DNA of 64,000 nucleotides from Henricia sp. BOLD:AAB3569 (GCA_037783545.1 JBBELK010000550.1:682001-746000); one strand, 5' to 3'; positions 44,080 through 55,630 are shown, counted from the stretch's first letter. Numbers and translations: made by a program. Notes: a model not told the origin generated them from the sequence alone.

Positions 44080-45250
44080 AGGATTTGTGAATCTTTTCAT
44101 ACCTGTTTTTCATCTTGCAAGATGGTGCCTGGTAGTCTATCTGAAAAAAAGTTCACGAAGACCAAGTTATCCTCCAAATTGCATGTTTTTTGTCTATTTA
44201 TCTCGTCTCCCAAATACTTGTTACTTGTTTTTAGGTGATCACCTTCTACTTTCGTGTGATTTCTTTGTCTTTTGGGGTGCACGGGCTGATCCCCGATCAT
44301 CTATTGCTTTCGTATTAGTTATTTGTCTTTTCTTCTCCTTTTTCTTCTTTTTCCACTCCAGAGCTTTTCTTCAAAACGGTTTGAGATACTAACTTAAAAC
44401 TTGGTAAGAGTATCAACAGGTCGCAATTAACTAAACAAACCACACATTGACATGACCCCAGTGTGACCTAACCTAAACTTCTGGTTGAAACCGGAATTTA
44501 TTTGAAAATGAGCTATTTTTGTAGCACTTTGTATTCAAATAGAGCAAATATGGTTGAGAATTTGACAATGGTTCTACGAAACGAAATATTTTATAACAAT
44601 ATTTACAATGTCATCGCATGCACGCGGTTACGTAATATGTTAAATTACACGAACAATTACAGTGCAATTGTAATCAAGAACCGGAAAAGATATTTAAATG
44701 ATTATTTTGCAACATATATACGAGATTAATGAATATTAATCAGGTTTATGGAAAGTGCGTCAATCTGTGTGTTTGCAATTCCGAGACCTTTACCGATTGC
44801 ACCCTTTGGTATGTCTTCTTCATAACCATTCTTTGTCATGGGTGCAGCCCAGCAATGCAGTACCATATGGGTTCACGGTTCAATGATTCTTGGTTCAGCC
44901 TATATAAATGTCGCTGCGACGTGGTTCGCTTTCTTTTTATGACTACCCTCTGATCTGACGTATTGTATAGAACAAAAAAGTAACCACCTCCCACACCTCC
45001 TGCCATAATGTCACGGGTTTTTATTTTTTCTCGGGTTGGGTATGGCAGGTTCTCGAAAATTAGAATGACATTGACAAGCCAACGCTAAATGTTTATTTAT
45101 GATGCAGAAAAGGTTTGAATTCGGTTATAAGATTTCTTGGTATTTTTTTCCTCCTGAATATTTATCATCAAACATTTACGCAGTGTATACGTCATAGGTT
45201 AGATACAATTTTTATTTGCCAGATTTGAAATACAACTCTTTCGAAACCTT
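44080..45250. other. No gene recognised
   Basis: AT-rich. A pyrimidine-rich stretch lies at 44330-44360. Short plus-strand open frames (44087-44392, 44502-44953) show no family features. Confidence 0.45.
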
Positions 45251-45254
45251 TTCA

Positions 45255-45475
45255 AAATATACTGGCTGCGGTAACGAACAATCGAGCGGTATAGCGCAGC
45301 GCGCTACGAAAATTAACGGTTATGACATATACAACCAATATTTGTGCTCCTATTAATAATTGCATGACGTCATGTTCGCTATTTTAGACGTGACGGCTAC
45401 CGGTCCTCATATTTGTGTTCGTCGTATGTGGAATATGAGATATGGAGACCAGTCTAGATAAATGGCAAACAAATA
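45255..45475. repeat. Dispersed repeat (partner 60530-60690)
   Basis: It shares GCGCGCT(A/T)CGAAAATTAACGG, then TGCATGACGTCATG, then CGGTCCTCATATT and finally the GACCAGTCTAGA end with 60530-60690. The last part also matches 49379-49440. It belongs to the same end-motif family as 252-599. Confidence 0.7.
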
Positions 45476-45504
45476 ACGACATGTGTTGGTAGTGCTATAT
45501 GATG

Positions 45505-45610
45505 TACCGTAATTTTCGGAATATAAGCCGCGGCTTATACGTTGATTTTGCCCAAAAAAAATTCCCGGCGGCTTATAAACCGGGCGGCTTATACGCCGAG
45601 CTCTTATAAT
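45505..45610. mobile_element. Short 'ATAAGCCGC' MITE-like element
   Basis: ACCGTAATTTTCGGAATATA is followed by AGCCGCGGCTTATAC and GGCGGCTTATAAACCGGGCG. A palindromic core of AAGCCGC and GCGGCTT words suggests a small fold-back element. Confidence 0.5.
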
Positions 45611-46142
45611 AAAAATCATGATATGCTCATATACATTATGTAATGTAGTTCCTGAAATAATTATATCAATCTTTTATGGAAATTTTTTATTGTCAAAAAA
45701 AACGATGTTGAAGGCCGTCGCACGCGCACGAAAAGGTGTGCAATTTTCCAAGGTGCAGAGTGTACCGATCTTCGTTGGTGACCCATACATCGATGTGACA
45801 CAGCACAAGTGCAGACAACCAGTTCGCCATCGGACCATGCCATCGGTCGTGAGTACTCGTCCAACGCCAAACAAATCGTTTGGTGCGTCTGTTCCTTCCG
45901 TGTTCCTTCTTCAATTCTTTACTTTTAGTTGGCATTGTTTTAAAATCCGAAGAGTTCTGTGTTTGTCATTGTCTGTGGAAATGTGTGTTTTAGATGGAAA
46001 ATCATTACAAGTAATTTTAATTAACGATGTTTTTCCAACGATGTACAGTCACTTTGCCCAACTTGAGCCCCTTCGCCCAAAAGCCATTTCGCCCAAGCGG
46101 CATTCGTGTACGTACGTCCGCAGGCAAAGGGTCCCCTATTTT

Positions 46143-46276
46143 AGGGCGTGTTTGTTTCGGACGAATCCGCCGACCCTGATCTGCGCAGATGGTTCAGCGC
46201 TATGCATAGTTGGATCTAGCTGAACCATCTGCGCAGATTTCGGGATCGGCGGATTCGTCCGAAACAAACACGCCCT
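46143..46276. mobile_element. Fold-back element, about 57-bp arms
   Basis: The left arm AGGGCGTGTTTGTTTCGGAC to GATGGTTCAGC (46143-46198) is matched by its inverted copy at 46219-46276, with one small indel region (CCCTG against CCCGAAA-type) and a 20-base loop. No coding capacity. Confidence 0.9.
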
Positions 46277-46332
46277 TAATAAGCCTTTTCGGTATCTCGC
46301 GCGCGGTGACGGGGTCAAAGGTAAATTCGGAA

Positions 46333-46393
46333 CACGACGCCGCCATAGTTCATTCACCGCCATTGGGGGTGAATGAACTATAGCGGCGTCGTG
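46333..46393. repeat. Hairpin, 26-bp arms
   Basis: Left arm CACGACGCCGCCATAG plus TTCATTCACC pairs with 46368-46393 with one mismatch and a 9-base loop. It lies 57 bp from the larger fold-back. Confidence 0.9.
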
Positions 46394-46599
46394 GACAAAA
46401 ATATGGGGCGGACGGAAATGCGAGAAATCATCGGGAATACCGGTACCAAGCAAAAGACGATAGATCTATGTATCATTCTTTTTCCGCTAAATTACAAATA
46501 TTAATATCAATCACCCAATCCCCATGAAGCCCCTTTATGTCAGTTGCAATCTTCTTTTTCAAGAAATTTTGAATGATGTATAGTGAATCAACATAGAAT

Positions 46600-46836
46600 G
46601 ATCTATTGACAGAGATAACCGAATTCGGAAAATAGAAGGCACAGTGTTTGCACAGCCTTGGTAGTCCGCTCAAGACGCCCATTGATGACCATCGGCTTCA
46701 GTTTTTTGCCGCTGGCCGTGCAGGCAAGAACCACCGTGAAGCTGGTTTTCTTATTTATAAATTCTTTTTGCAAAAATGGAGATGCCCCATGAACCGTCAA
46801 ATTATTGCTGCAGCTTCGGTCTAAACCTCCGTCCAT
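46600..46836 (-). pseudogene. pogo/Tigger-type transposase fragment
   Basis: Minus-strand text NNLTVHGASPF, then KKTSFTVVLACTASGKKLKP then MVINGRL is the beginning of the DDE domain of pogo/Tigger transposases, in which 'K.SFTVVLA.TA.G.KL.PMVI' is characteristic. Nothing of the N-terminal CENP-B-like part is visible, and the frame is lost soon after. Confidence 0.7.
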
Positions 46837-47800
46837 CTGGTGTAGTACAATGTCTAATTCTTTGTCACTGTCCTTTGCGTTTTTAGTTTAATCGTGATGG
46901 ACCCAAACGCATGACAAATGCAATGTAGTGGCAGTACAATACCGAAGCAATAAAACACAACACGTTTGGCATATTTTATTTTGGCCGGTGAGATCAAAAT
47001 CGCCAAGTCACCATGTGCATTGAAAATAGCCAATCGCGGTGCGCGTAATGGAGAGACTCGGCCGGCTATTATTGTACATGCATATGCGTCGGGCCCGGGC
47101 GAAAGCAGTGTACAATTTGTACACGTGGCTGCGTTCCACTCATGCGAACGTTGGCAACGTTCGCCTCTGGTTACAGTGCTCTTTGATCTTGTGCATATAT
47201 ATATGCGTACAAGCTGGGTATGTTGTTGGCGAACGTTGCAAACGTTTAACAATGTGCGCGTATTTGGAATGAAGCCCTGCTTTCACTTACCGTGTTTGTG
47301 CATGGCCTACCAGCCTGGTGCACTGCCGTGCGGTCGCCGTCGGAGAATCCAGCGAATATCTTGATGGCTTGCGGCCTTCGTCATCGATGTCTTCCACTCT
47401 CGATTATTTTTTGGAGATTTCTCATTATGCACATTCCAAGGCATTTTTAAAATATGTCAAGTTACATGTACTTTATCTATTTATAAAACAAACTAAAACA
47501 AGATTTGCCTACTTTGAGTGCATTGCACCTTGCTTATTATAAACATGTAACGCCTTTTCCGATAAAGCCACTTCTTGATTTAAATAAGGTTTTTTCTTGA
47601 GTATGCTGTCATCAAAACAACCTGGACCACAAAGCTCTCTTTGAGGCGACATGCCGCGCCAACAGAGAGTGTGACTACTGCAGTACTTGGTCGCGCGCAC
47701 GTGGCCCGCGGTGAGGCACTTACGGCGGCAGTTCTTTGTGATCGATCTGTGGCCGACAAAATGGTGCGGCTCATTCATATTTTGTTCAAGCAAGCAGTAC

Positions 47801-48025
47801 CTTTTTTTTGTAGCCGATATTTGAACTCCTCGAAGGTGATTTGCCTGTTGCTATCCTTGTCACCTGGCAACATGGACGCTTCTGCCTTCTCGGGTGGGAA
47901 GCCCAGATCAACCTCAAATATTTTGTTCACTTCTCCAAGAGTGATAAATCCTGTGGCATTCTTGTCATACTTTGAGAAGAGAATCTTCAAATCGCTGTCC
48001 TCAAAATGACTTATCTTCAATTTTC
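47801..48025 (-). CDS. EF-hand pair exon, copy 2 (downstream)
   Basis: Acceptor CTCTTTTTTTTAAAG precedes GA AAA TTG, and CAA AAA AAA G is followed by donor GTACTG. The exon is 225 nt, phase 1 at both ends, so it is symmetric and adds 75 residues. It holds two EF-hands: loop 1 DKNATGFITLGE (canonical, with Asp, Asn, Thr, Gly, Ile and Glu at the expected positions) and loop 2 DKDSNRQITFEE (R replaces the usual Gly at position 6). It continues in frame from the 49.6-kb copy (K-G-K-L-K join). It is calmodulin- or troponin-C-like, a calcium-binding regulator; the partner is unknown. The longer upstream open frame rich in K, S and T is probably intron. Confidence 0.75.
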
Positions 48026-48229
48026 CTTTAAAAAAAAGAGATACGTTTACAGACCTTCGAAAACGAACTGCCAAAATTTGGAGTTTGTCTTTTTGTAAAT
48101 TTGTCCTCTTGTGGCTTTGTCCTTTGTTTGATTTTGATTTTGTCTTTCTGGAAATTTGTCCTCTTGCTATTTTGTTCTTTGTTGTGAAGGTTGTTTTTCT
48201 AATTTTGGCCCTTTTGGCCGCCAATAGGC

Positions 48230-49370
48230 TCGAATCCTGAGAATGCCCTTACGAAGTTTACACTCATCCTAAGTTTGGTTGTTTCATATTAATGGTGATT
48301 ATAAGCATATTCCATCCTGTAATTGGCGACTCGATCGCTGTTGGATTTAGTTGGTAAATAAATTTAGAAAAACAACAAAAACTAGAAATCTTGTCTTTGT
48401 CACTTTGACAAACACCGGGCTGTTTGGGTTTTTTGTATGCATGTATTTGTCATACTTGTTAAGACGTGTGTTTATGGTTTTATAAAAGTGATTGTGAAAG
48501 AGGAAGTGCCTTATCTTCAGCACCAAATATACCATAAAACTGTTTGATGTGAAGGCCAACACAAATAATACCTTAAAAGCATTAAGGAGTGAAAACAGAG
48601 GCAATGAAACAACTTTCAGTTTGTATAGCAACAAAACAATTTTCCCCACACGTTGGTGTGTGGGGTTTTCTTCCCACATCCTAAACTGAGTATGCATTTC
48701 TTCCTGTTCTCTCGCCCTTCGTGGCCATGATGAAAACCTCTCTGCCATCTCTTGTGAATACAGGGCAACTAAGTCAGGTAACATAGCAGTAATCTGATTC
48801 CTTTAGGGGATCGTACGAATAAAGAAGACGAAGAAGGCAACAAAAAGCTTTTGTTTTGCAATTTGTCTTATTTAAATCAATTGTTTAAACTAAAAATTAT
48901 TAACATCATGTATAAACAAGGCTCGACAACTTTCCTTGAGTAAGTTTCATTAGTTTTGTCGAAGAGGTTCAGATTTAAACGCCATACGAAAAACAAAACC
49001 TAAATTTGAGAATTTGCCAATTTTGACTTGGCATCCGCTATTGTCAAGGAAATTGTCTAGGCCTATGTCTGAGGTCCCGAAATGATTGATGGTTTGCATA
49101 ACATTTAGAGTGATCCTCCTGGTGTTTAAATCTCTACGATTTGGACAAAACTGATGAAAGTCACCAAATATAATTTGTCAGCCAAAAACACAATGTTAGA
49201 TGTAACAAGGAACATAAAAAAAATGAACCTCTTATGGAAAGGCCCAATACCGAAACAAGTTTGTACGTGAAAATGTTTATATTCACAGAAATGTTTTAAG
49301 CAAGCCTACACAAGTGACGTATAAGAATGTCTGGTAAAAAAAAAAATTATTGGCAGCGAAAAAAAGCCAC
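48230..49370. other. Intron between the EF-hand exons
   Basis: Apart from the SINE fragment, AT-rich sequence without exon signals that I can support. Confidence 0.45.
48641..48835 (+). mobile_element. tRNA-derived SINE, family B, 5'-truncated copy
   Basis: It keeps the body (TTGGTGTGTGGGGTTTTC, CTCTCGCCCTTCGTGGCC, ACAGGGCAACTAA) and tail (GGGGATCGTACGAATAAAGA) of the elements at 1607-1905 and 61436-61665, but lacks the tRNA head. Confidence 0.8.
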
Positions 49371-49488
49371 AAAAAGTGTGTGTTCGTCGTATGTGCAATA
49401 TGAGGTATAGGGGCCAGTCTAGATAAAATGGCAAACAAATTTAGTACAGGAGATGTAAATATACACAGTTATGTCACACAAGCAGTAC

Positions 49489-49713
49489 CTTTTCTTTGTA
49501 CCAAATATTTGAACTCCTTGAAGCCGATTTGCCTGTTGCTCTCTTTGTCACCTGGCAACATGGACGCTTCTGCGTTCTCAGGTGGGAAGCCCAGATCAAC
49601 CTCAAGGATGTTTTTCACTTTTCCAGAAGTGATAAATCCTGTGGCACCCTTGTCATGCTTTGAGAAGAGAATCTTCAAATCCTTGTCCTCAAAATGACTC
49701 ATCTTTAATTTTC
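49489..49713 (-). CDS. EF-hand pair exon, copy 1 (upstream)
   Basis: Acceptor TATCTTTTTTTTAAAG precedes GA AAA TTA AAG ATG, and AGA AAA G is followed by GTACTG. It is 225 nt, phase 1-1, the same length as its paralogue. Loop 1 DKGATGFITSGK lacks the final Glu and so should bind calcium poorly; loop 2 is DKESNRQIGFKE. The shared linker VDLGFPPE(N/K)AEASMLPG is nearly identical between copies. An ATG lies where the other copy has ATA, so this exon could also hold the start codon. Confidence 0.75.
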
Positions 49714-49822
49714 CTTTAAAAAAAAGATACGTTTACAGAAATTTGAAAACGAACTGCCAAAATTTGGGGTTTCCTCAAAACGTACATGTGATGTGTGGAG
49801 TTAAAGGCACATGCTCCTCAGC

Positions 49823-49918
49823 AATGCGCGCCCGCCAAATTCGTGCTCGAAACACGCAGCTCCATGCCTTTGCTATGGAGCTGCGTATTGAGTGGCACAC
49901 ATTTGGCGGGCGCGCATT
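49823..49918. repeat. 96-bp hairpin
   Basis: AATGCGCGCCCGCCAAAT, then ACGCAGCTCCAT, faces its inverted copy ATGGAGCTGCGT, then ATTTGGCGGGCGCGCATT, with a mismatched middle and a 9-base loop. Much more GC-rich than its surroundings. A small fold-back element is likely. Confidence 0.85.
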
Positions 49919-50079
49919 TTTAATTTTTTTTATTCAGCCAATGCAGAAACGTTAAAAACGGCTTACATCGGTAATTACATTGTTCCTCGAGCTCAAACAT
50001 AATACATCATATAAAAACAATAAAAGTGACAAACAAATAACATAATTTGCAATTATACAACGAACAACAATAACGAATG

Positions 50080-50700
50080 CCCAACTGCCCACCAACACCA
50101 ATCAAATACAGTTACTGACTATTAAGACCCATTAAACGCACGCACTGCCGATGGATAAAAACTGTTTAATAAAAACGCTTACTACCTCGAAAGGACCGAA
50201 GACGACGATTGGACGGTAAAAATATAAAATATGCATGTGCTGGATGGGACTTGTTGTCCATAATGATTTTATTACGATTGCTCATTCTGTCCCTATAGAT
50301 AGATTATAATGATGGTAAGTTGACACCGATAATCCTCTTTGCTGAACGCACAACAGAGTTCAACTTATGGAGATCATTTACCGAAATTCGACCAAACCTA
50401 ACAATAATGGATCAACAAAGAATACTTTCAATAATAACCCGATAGAAATTTACAAGAACGTTTTGAATGAATTAAGACTACGCAAGAAAAACAATCGTTG
50501 ACGAGCCTTCTTCAAAATTTCTCACCCCAACTAAGATCATTCGTAATGTGTGTGCCAAGCAGTTTAAAGGTCTCAACTTGATCCACAACCGTGCCATCAA
50601 TATAAACAGGTTCTTTGGAGTTCTTGTGCTTCTTACGGAAATCCACTATTTTCCTTGGTTTTGTCAACATTTAAAACAAGGTTGTGTTCTTTACACCAGT
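50080..50700 (-). pseudogene. LINE reverse transcriptase C-terminal remnant
   Basis: Minus-strand text reads WCKEHNLVLNVDKTK, VDFRKKHKNSKEPVYIDG, TVVDQVETFKLLGTHITN, DLSWGENF, then ILVNFYRVIIESILC, FGRISVNDLHKLNSVVRSAK, IIGVNLPSL and YRDRMSN. This is the post-catalytic and C-terminal part of a CR1/Rex-type non-LTR element with frameshifts. It ends towards 49930 in an AT-rich 3' end. It is a different family from the LINE at 41 kb. Confidence 0.8.
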
Positions 50701-51580
50701 TGACGTCTTCCCATACTGACGAACAGACACTTTTTATCAAATTTCGTTTTTTGACATGTTTGGGGTTCTTGGGGTGTCCCCTTTCATTTCTGAACATTTC
50801 AAACCAAGATATTGTCTTGTTTTTGAGTTATGAAACATCTGAAAATGACGAACAACCCCATTTTGCTTAAAAAGTTTTTCCCATACTGACGAACATGGAT
50901 TCTTGGTTGGTGACCGTTCACTGCTTCTGCGTATTACAACACAGCGCGCTGGTACCGGGTACCAACCAATATCGCGCGAAGCTGAACGCTGTTTTTACGT
51001 AAGAAAAATCAATAAATATAGAAATATATGGAATTTTACAAAATGTTAGCTTGTGGATATTTTGTTTTTTCTCATACCGACGAACACGTTCACAGCTTTA
51101 TAACTGCTCAGATATTAATAAAAGAAATGGAAAATACGTAATTAATTAAAGTTTAGACATTAAGCAAGAAGGTTATTAAACAAAAAAAGTGGAATTTTAT
51201 TTTCAAAAACGGTGAATTAAAAGAACCAAAATAGGTCCAACTAAAAACTCGAATTACTCGAAACTGCAATTTGGCATGTTTGGCCATGTTCGGCCAAAGC
51301 AGCCGCTTTACACAAATCTCCACTGGTGTTCACACCCAACCATGCACAGACTATGGAATTCCATAACAGACCGATAACCCAACTTGGTGACCCAGGTTCA
51401 GGGCAAGTACGTTTCACTCCCATAGACTGTGTGGACATTCGGTTTCGCGCATCGTGGGGGATCACTACCTAATGCATACCTAATGAGGACGCATATATAT
51501 AGCAACGCGAAATTCGCGGTGTAAATAGCGGCCTTTAACAGTTTATAAACCCACCGGATTTAAAGTGACGAACTTCCAAG
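50700..51580. other. No gene recognised; CCATACTGACGAACA motif repeated
   Basis: The motif CCCATACTGACGAACA occurs at about 50710, 50880 and (changed to CATACCGACGAACA) 51075. I cannot assign it. Confidence 0.45.
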
Positions 51581-51586
51581 CATCCA

Positions 51587-52985
51587 AAACACCTTTATGG
51601 AAGTTTATTGTAGCTATCTCCCAAAGATGAATTACTTAAAACAATTGTAAGTGCCCACATTTCGCCTTTCCTCGGTTGCTAGGTTGCTCGATACATGCAC
51701 CCAAAATGGTCAACTTTAATTGAAAGGAAATTTAAATATGGAAGTTGTCAAGAGCATTACAGTTACTGTAAGACATTTGATTTGGAGCATTGTTAAAATT
51801 ACTATAATATATGGTATTTTTATCTTACTACGCTTTTTTTCTGTTTGCTTTTACCGATATGAATGAAGGATAGATTAGAGTGGCATTCGCTAGTTTTCGG
51901 ACACTGTGAATTGCATCATACGCCGGAAAACAAATAAGTTTCAAAATTTTACAAGGGATGCACAATCCAATCAACAGAACGTTTAGTCTAGAATTGGGCC
52001 ATCCACATTTGTTTTTGCCTCTTAAAATTAATGTCCAATGCAAAATCCAAAATTAGCTAGAATATGACGATTTCACATAGAAAACTGATATTTACCAATT
52101 TTATAGAGAGCGTGCAAAAAGCACTGCGTCTCCAATCTCCAGCTGTAGGGCTACTCATTTATTCACAACACTGCAATAATTTGAGAGTTTTACACTAAAG
52201 TTCAAAATATGATAGGGAAATAACAAAAAATACCAATTTAATTCAATGAAACTACATGTAATAAGAATATCATATTGACACTTAAATATTTAAAGTTGTT
52301 ACATGGAAGTTGTCTCAGTCATCATTTAAGAGAATAATGAGTATTTAACTGCAAATTGGTTGGAGAAAACAAATTTAAAAAGTATATCCATGAAACAAAA
52401 GACATTGTGTTTTGTGGCTTATGATGCATGAATCCGCCGCCGCAACACGATACAATTTATTGAAAACTAGCGAATGGGGCTCTATTTTACCCTTTATTCG
52501 TATTGCTAAAAGCAAACAGAAAAAAATGTAAAATAAAAATGTCATAGTCATTTTAACCTTGCTCAAATGTCTCACTGTAATAATATGCACTTGAAATATT
52601 CCATAGGGTTTACATTTCATATCAAAGTTGACAATTTTGGGTGCATGTATCGAGCAACCTATTGATAGCTTTCTCATGACGTCATGTCGTGTGTCAAACA
52701 ACGCTGCGCCACTGCGGAAGCAATGCGCGCGCGCGCCGCGTGTGTCCATAGCACGCGTAACGCTCTGTACGAAGGCTCCCATTGGTGAACTAAACCGCGC
52801 TACGCCCACCAGAGACACACGCAACGCGCACGCACATCACTTCCACAATTAATTGACTTACAAAATGGCGTATTTGCACGTGTTCGAATACTATCTATAG
52901 GAACGGCGAAATGTGGCCACTTACAGATGTTTTAAGTAATTGATCTTTGGGGGATAGCTACAATAAACTTTCATGAAGGTGTATT
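51587..52985. repeat. Large imperfect inverted repeat (fold-back element)
   Basis: The left end from CACCTTTATGGAAGTTTATT onward (GTAGCTATCTCCCAAAGAT, AATTACTTAAAACA) is the inverted copy of 52895-52985. Inner parts also pair: AGGTTGCTCGATACATGCAC with the block near 52650, and TTTTTTTCTGTTTGCTTTTA at about 51832 with about 52510. Arms are several hundred bp around an unpaired centre at about 52000-52370. The right arm has about 235 bp (52680-52900) with no counterpart on the left. Confidence 0.75.
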
Positions 52986-53169
52986 TGGTGCTCGTGATTT
53001 TGTGATTTTTTTTCGCGTTGCTACATACGCCCTCATATAATGCATTAGGTAGTGACCTCCACGACGTGCGAAACCCAATGTCCACTTGAAACTTACGTGA
53101 GGGGTTGCGGGCTTTACACGCTCGCTCCCTTGCTCAAATGCATGACTTGGAGTTCCGTTTTCATGAAAA

Positions 53170-53262
53170 TCACACCCCGCCCGCTCCCTCCCCCTCCTTC
53201 CCCACCCCCACCCCCACCTCCCCCCGCCCCACCACCCCCCCCCCCCCTCCCCCAAACCACCC
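53170..53262 (+). repeat. C-rich low-complexity tract
   Basis: CCCCACCC and CCCTCC words with a C run. The proline/glycine-rich frames over it are artefacts. Confidence 0.85.
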
Positions 53263-53489
53263 TACGCCTATGGGTTCTATACATATATCCGGGTAGGCCT
53301 AACCATGGACCCGTAAACGGGGCTTCGGAACTTCCGCCCAGTTTTCCACCCAAAATCTGTGGCAAACTCAAGAAAATGAAATTTGTTTTTTGGGTCTGAT
53401 ACAAGCTCACTAGGTGGACTCACCCAAACTTTGAAATATTCCGAAGAGTACGCATCGATCCGATGTCCAGTTTCGGTTAAATCGGCGGA

Positions 53490-54240
53490 GGTTCCGAAGC
53501 CTGTTAACGGTAAAATGTACATTAATTTTACGGTAGAAAACCACTAGGGCATGTATATAAAAAAAGAAAAGAAAAAATACAGCTAGTGCATTAAGAGGAA
53601 AACCTCACCTTAACAAAAATACCTTCTTGCTGATTACGTCTCTGCTTAGAAACTGTGGCAGTTTCAGAAAAAAATATAAAAAAATCCGGACTAAAACTGA
53701 TTAGGAAATACCTGAGGATATACGCTATTGCGAAACTGGTTCCGGGGAAAACCCATTTTTAGAAGTATGGCACGCCAAAGCAAATTTAATAAAATCACCA
53801 TAAATTACTACCAAGCTAGTAACCGTACCTAGACGTACGGGGCCAATTTCATGAAGCTGTTTAGCAGCTGATTTTGTGCTAAGCCTTCGGCTATTTCATG
53901 GAGACTGTAACCTTAAGCACTGCTAATAGACTACTCAAGTGAAAACGTCACCCTTTGTGCGTTACCAAGGTTACTGGGTCTACACTAAAACCAGTGAACT
54001 GTTTCCCTGCGCTTTACCAATGGGCGTTTCAGATTGCCAGCGAATGTTTAGACCCAATTACCATGGCAACTGACGTCACACTTTAGTAGTCTAATGCTAA
54101 TTGCTAAACGTTTGATGGCTTCAGAGACAAAACATTGCTAAACACTGTAGTATTAGTAGTGACGCAACAATTCCCGTTTCCAAGCTTGTGTATGCCTATT
54201 ACTAGCACGCCGCGGTCGTGAAATACCGCTAACGTTTATT
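53490..54240 (+). repeat. Segmental repeat, copy 1 (partner 59290-59820)
   Basis: It shares ACGCTATTGCGAAACTGG, TTCCGGGGAAAACCCAT, TATGGCACGCCAAAGCAAAT, GGGGCCAATTTCATGAAGCT and TATGCCTATTACTAGCACGC with 59290-59820. The two differ by a MITE at 53937-54093 plus a short repeated tail, found only in this copy. Confidence 0.85.
53937..54093. mobile_element. TAGACTACT MITE, best copy
   Basis: Ends TAGACTACTCAAGTG and CACACTTTAGTAGTCTA are inverted repeats. The body has ACTAAAACCAGTGAACTG and GACGTCA. The paralogous site at about 59700 reads GCACTGCTAATTACTAAAC without it. Confidence 0.8.
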
Positions 54241-54485
54241 TAGCACCTTTCTTTATATATACATATATTTAGAGATGGGATGAAAACCCCACACACCCCC
54301 TCCCCCTACGCACGCACACCACCCCTCCCCTCCCCCAACCCCCTCCTCAGCTACGCCGCTGCCCGAGTATCGTTCGCGCGTGCAGGGCTGGAGTATACTC
54401 GCGTTAACATGTAGAGTACACGCTCGAACAAAGCACCTGCATTGACCTATCGTACTTGACCTTCACATTTGCGCATGCGCACAAT

Positions 54486-54731
54486 TAGCCTTTTAGAGGT
54501 ATGGCGGAACAAAAGGAGAGGGCGCAATTTCATTTGGGTATGAATTTTTTTAACAACTGTATTTCTTTCCAAAAACTTAATTGAAATGTTGCAATTATAA
54601 TACAGAGACAGAATTTCAAATAATATAAATAAGTGCAAAGTGAAAAATGCTGTTATATTGCATTTTACTCGATTTTATACCCACTTCAAAGAGCGCCCTC
54701 TATTGTGTCCGCCATACTTCAAAAAGGCTAA
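54486..54731. mobile_element. Fold-back element, about 60-bp arms
   Basis: The left arm TTAGCCTTTTAGAGGTATGG, then AGGGCGCAATTTC and TGGGTATGAAT, is inverted at 54668-54731 (TACCCACTTCAAAGAGCGCC, CCGCCATACTTCAAAAAGGC). The mirrored RHTSKRLI peptides in the two strands' open frames are a consequence. Confidence 0.75.
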
Positions 54732-54884
54732 TTGATTTTGGAGCAAATAGCCTTGTATTTTATCACACGGCGAGTCGAAATTTTGCCCCACGATTTCACC
54801 AAAACAAGACATCGGATCGATGCTTACTCGTCGGAATATTTAAACGCTTGGATGAGTGCATGCACCTATTGATCAAATAGTCGT

Positions 54885-55122
54885 TTTCATCGAGTTTCGA
54901 GCTGAAATTTTGAGTTTCGAGTCGAAATTTTCGAATTTCGAGTCAAATTTGAGTCAAAAATTTCGATCAGAAATTCCACTTTTCGAGTCAAAAATTTCAC
55001 TTTTCGAGTCAAACATTCCACCTTTCGAGTCAAATTCCAATTTAAGTTAAAAAAACCAGTTTTCGAGTCAGAAATACCAGTTTTTGAGTCAGAAATACTA
55101 GTTTTCGAGTCAAAAATTCGAG
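54885..55122 (+). repeat. 'TTTTCGAGTCAAAAATTCCAC' minisatellite, orientation 1
   Basis: Irregular 18-24 bp period with the invariant word TCGAGTC about ten times. It starts CGTTTTCATCGAGTTTCGAG just upstream. An inverted array lies at 59050-59210. Confidence 0.85.
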
Positions 55123-55630
55123 ATCACCCAGTGGTAATTTGGCACACAAATGACCAATCATGGTACCGTACACACCAGACAATACAATATTCACTTTTTG
55201 GTAAATTTAGTTTACTATAGGCCGTGAATTAAGCCACAAGCAAGTTCAAAATGTTATATAAAGGGACGTCATGATCTAGCTACTTGGGCCATGCTCCTTG
55301 AGGTGACCCCATTTAAGACAATTTCACGAAAAGTACCGATGACAAGTATAATTTCACTCTTTTTTACTGTCTTTGCATGGTTAAAAGTCTGTTTTAAAGT
55401 TTACTATACATGTATAGGTCCTGAATTTAGCCACAAGTTCAAGATTTTATATATAGCCCACATATGGGACATCATTTATCATAATTTTAGCTACTTGGGC
55501 CAAACTCCTTGAGGTAACCACATTTAAGACAATTTCGTGAAAAGTACTGATGACAAGTCAGCTATTTAAAAATCAAGTGCACCATTTAGCAGCCAAAATT
55601 GGAGAATAATGAACTTGATTAAATTAAGTA

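Noticed and set aside
45618..46223. 201-codon plus-strand frame
   Set aside because: It runs into the fold-back at 46143 and the 'TTCGCCC' repeat, and three minus-strand frames are equally open. No family resemblance.
47936..48224. N-terminal K/S/T-rich extension of the EF-hand frame
   Set aside because: The 49.6-kb paralogue shares the acceptor and exon but not this extension, so it is probably intron read-through.
52971..53410. Glycine/proline-rich open frames over the C tract
   Set aside because: Low-complexity artefacts; no exon signals.
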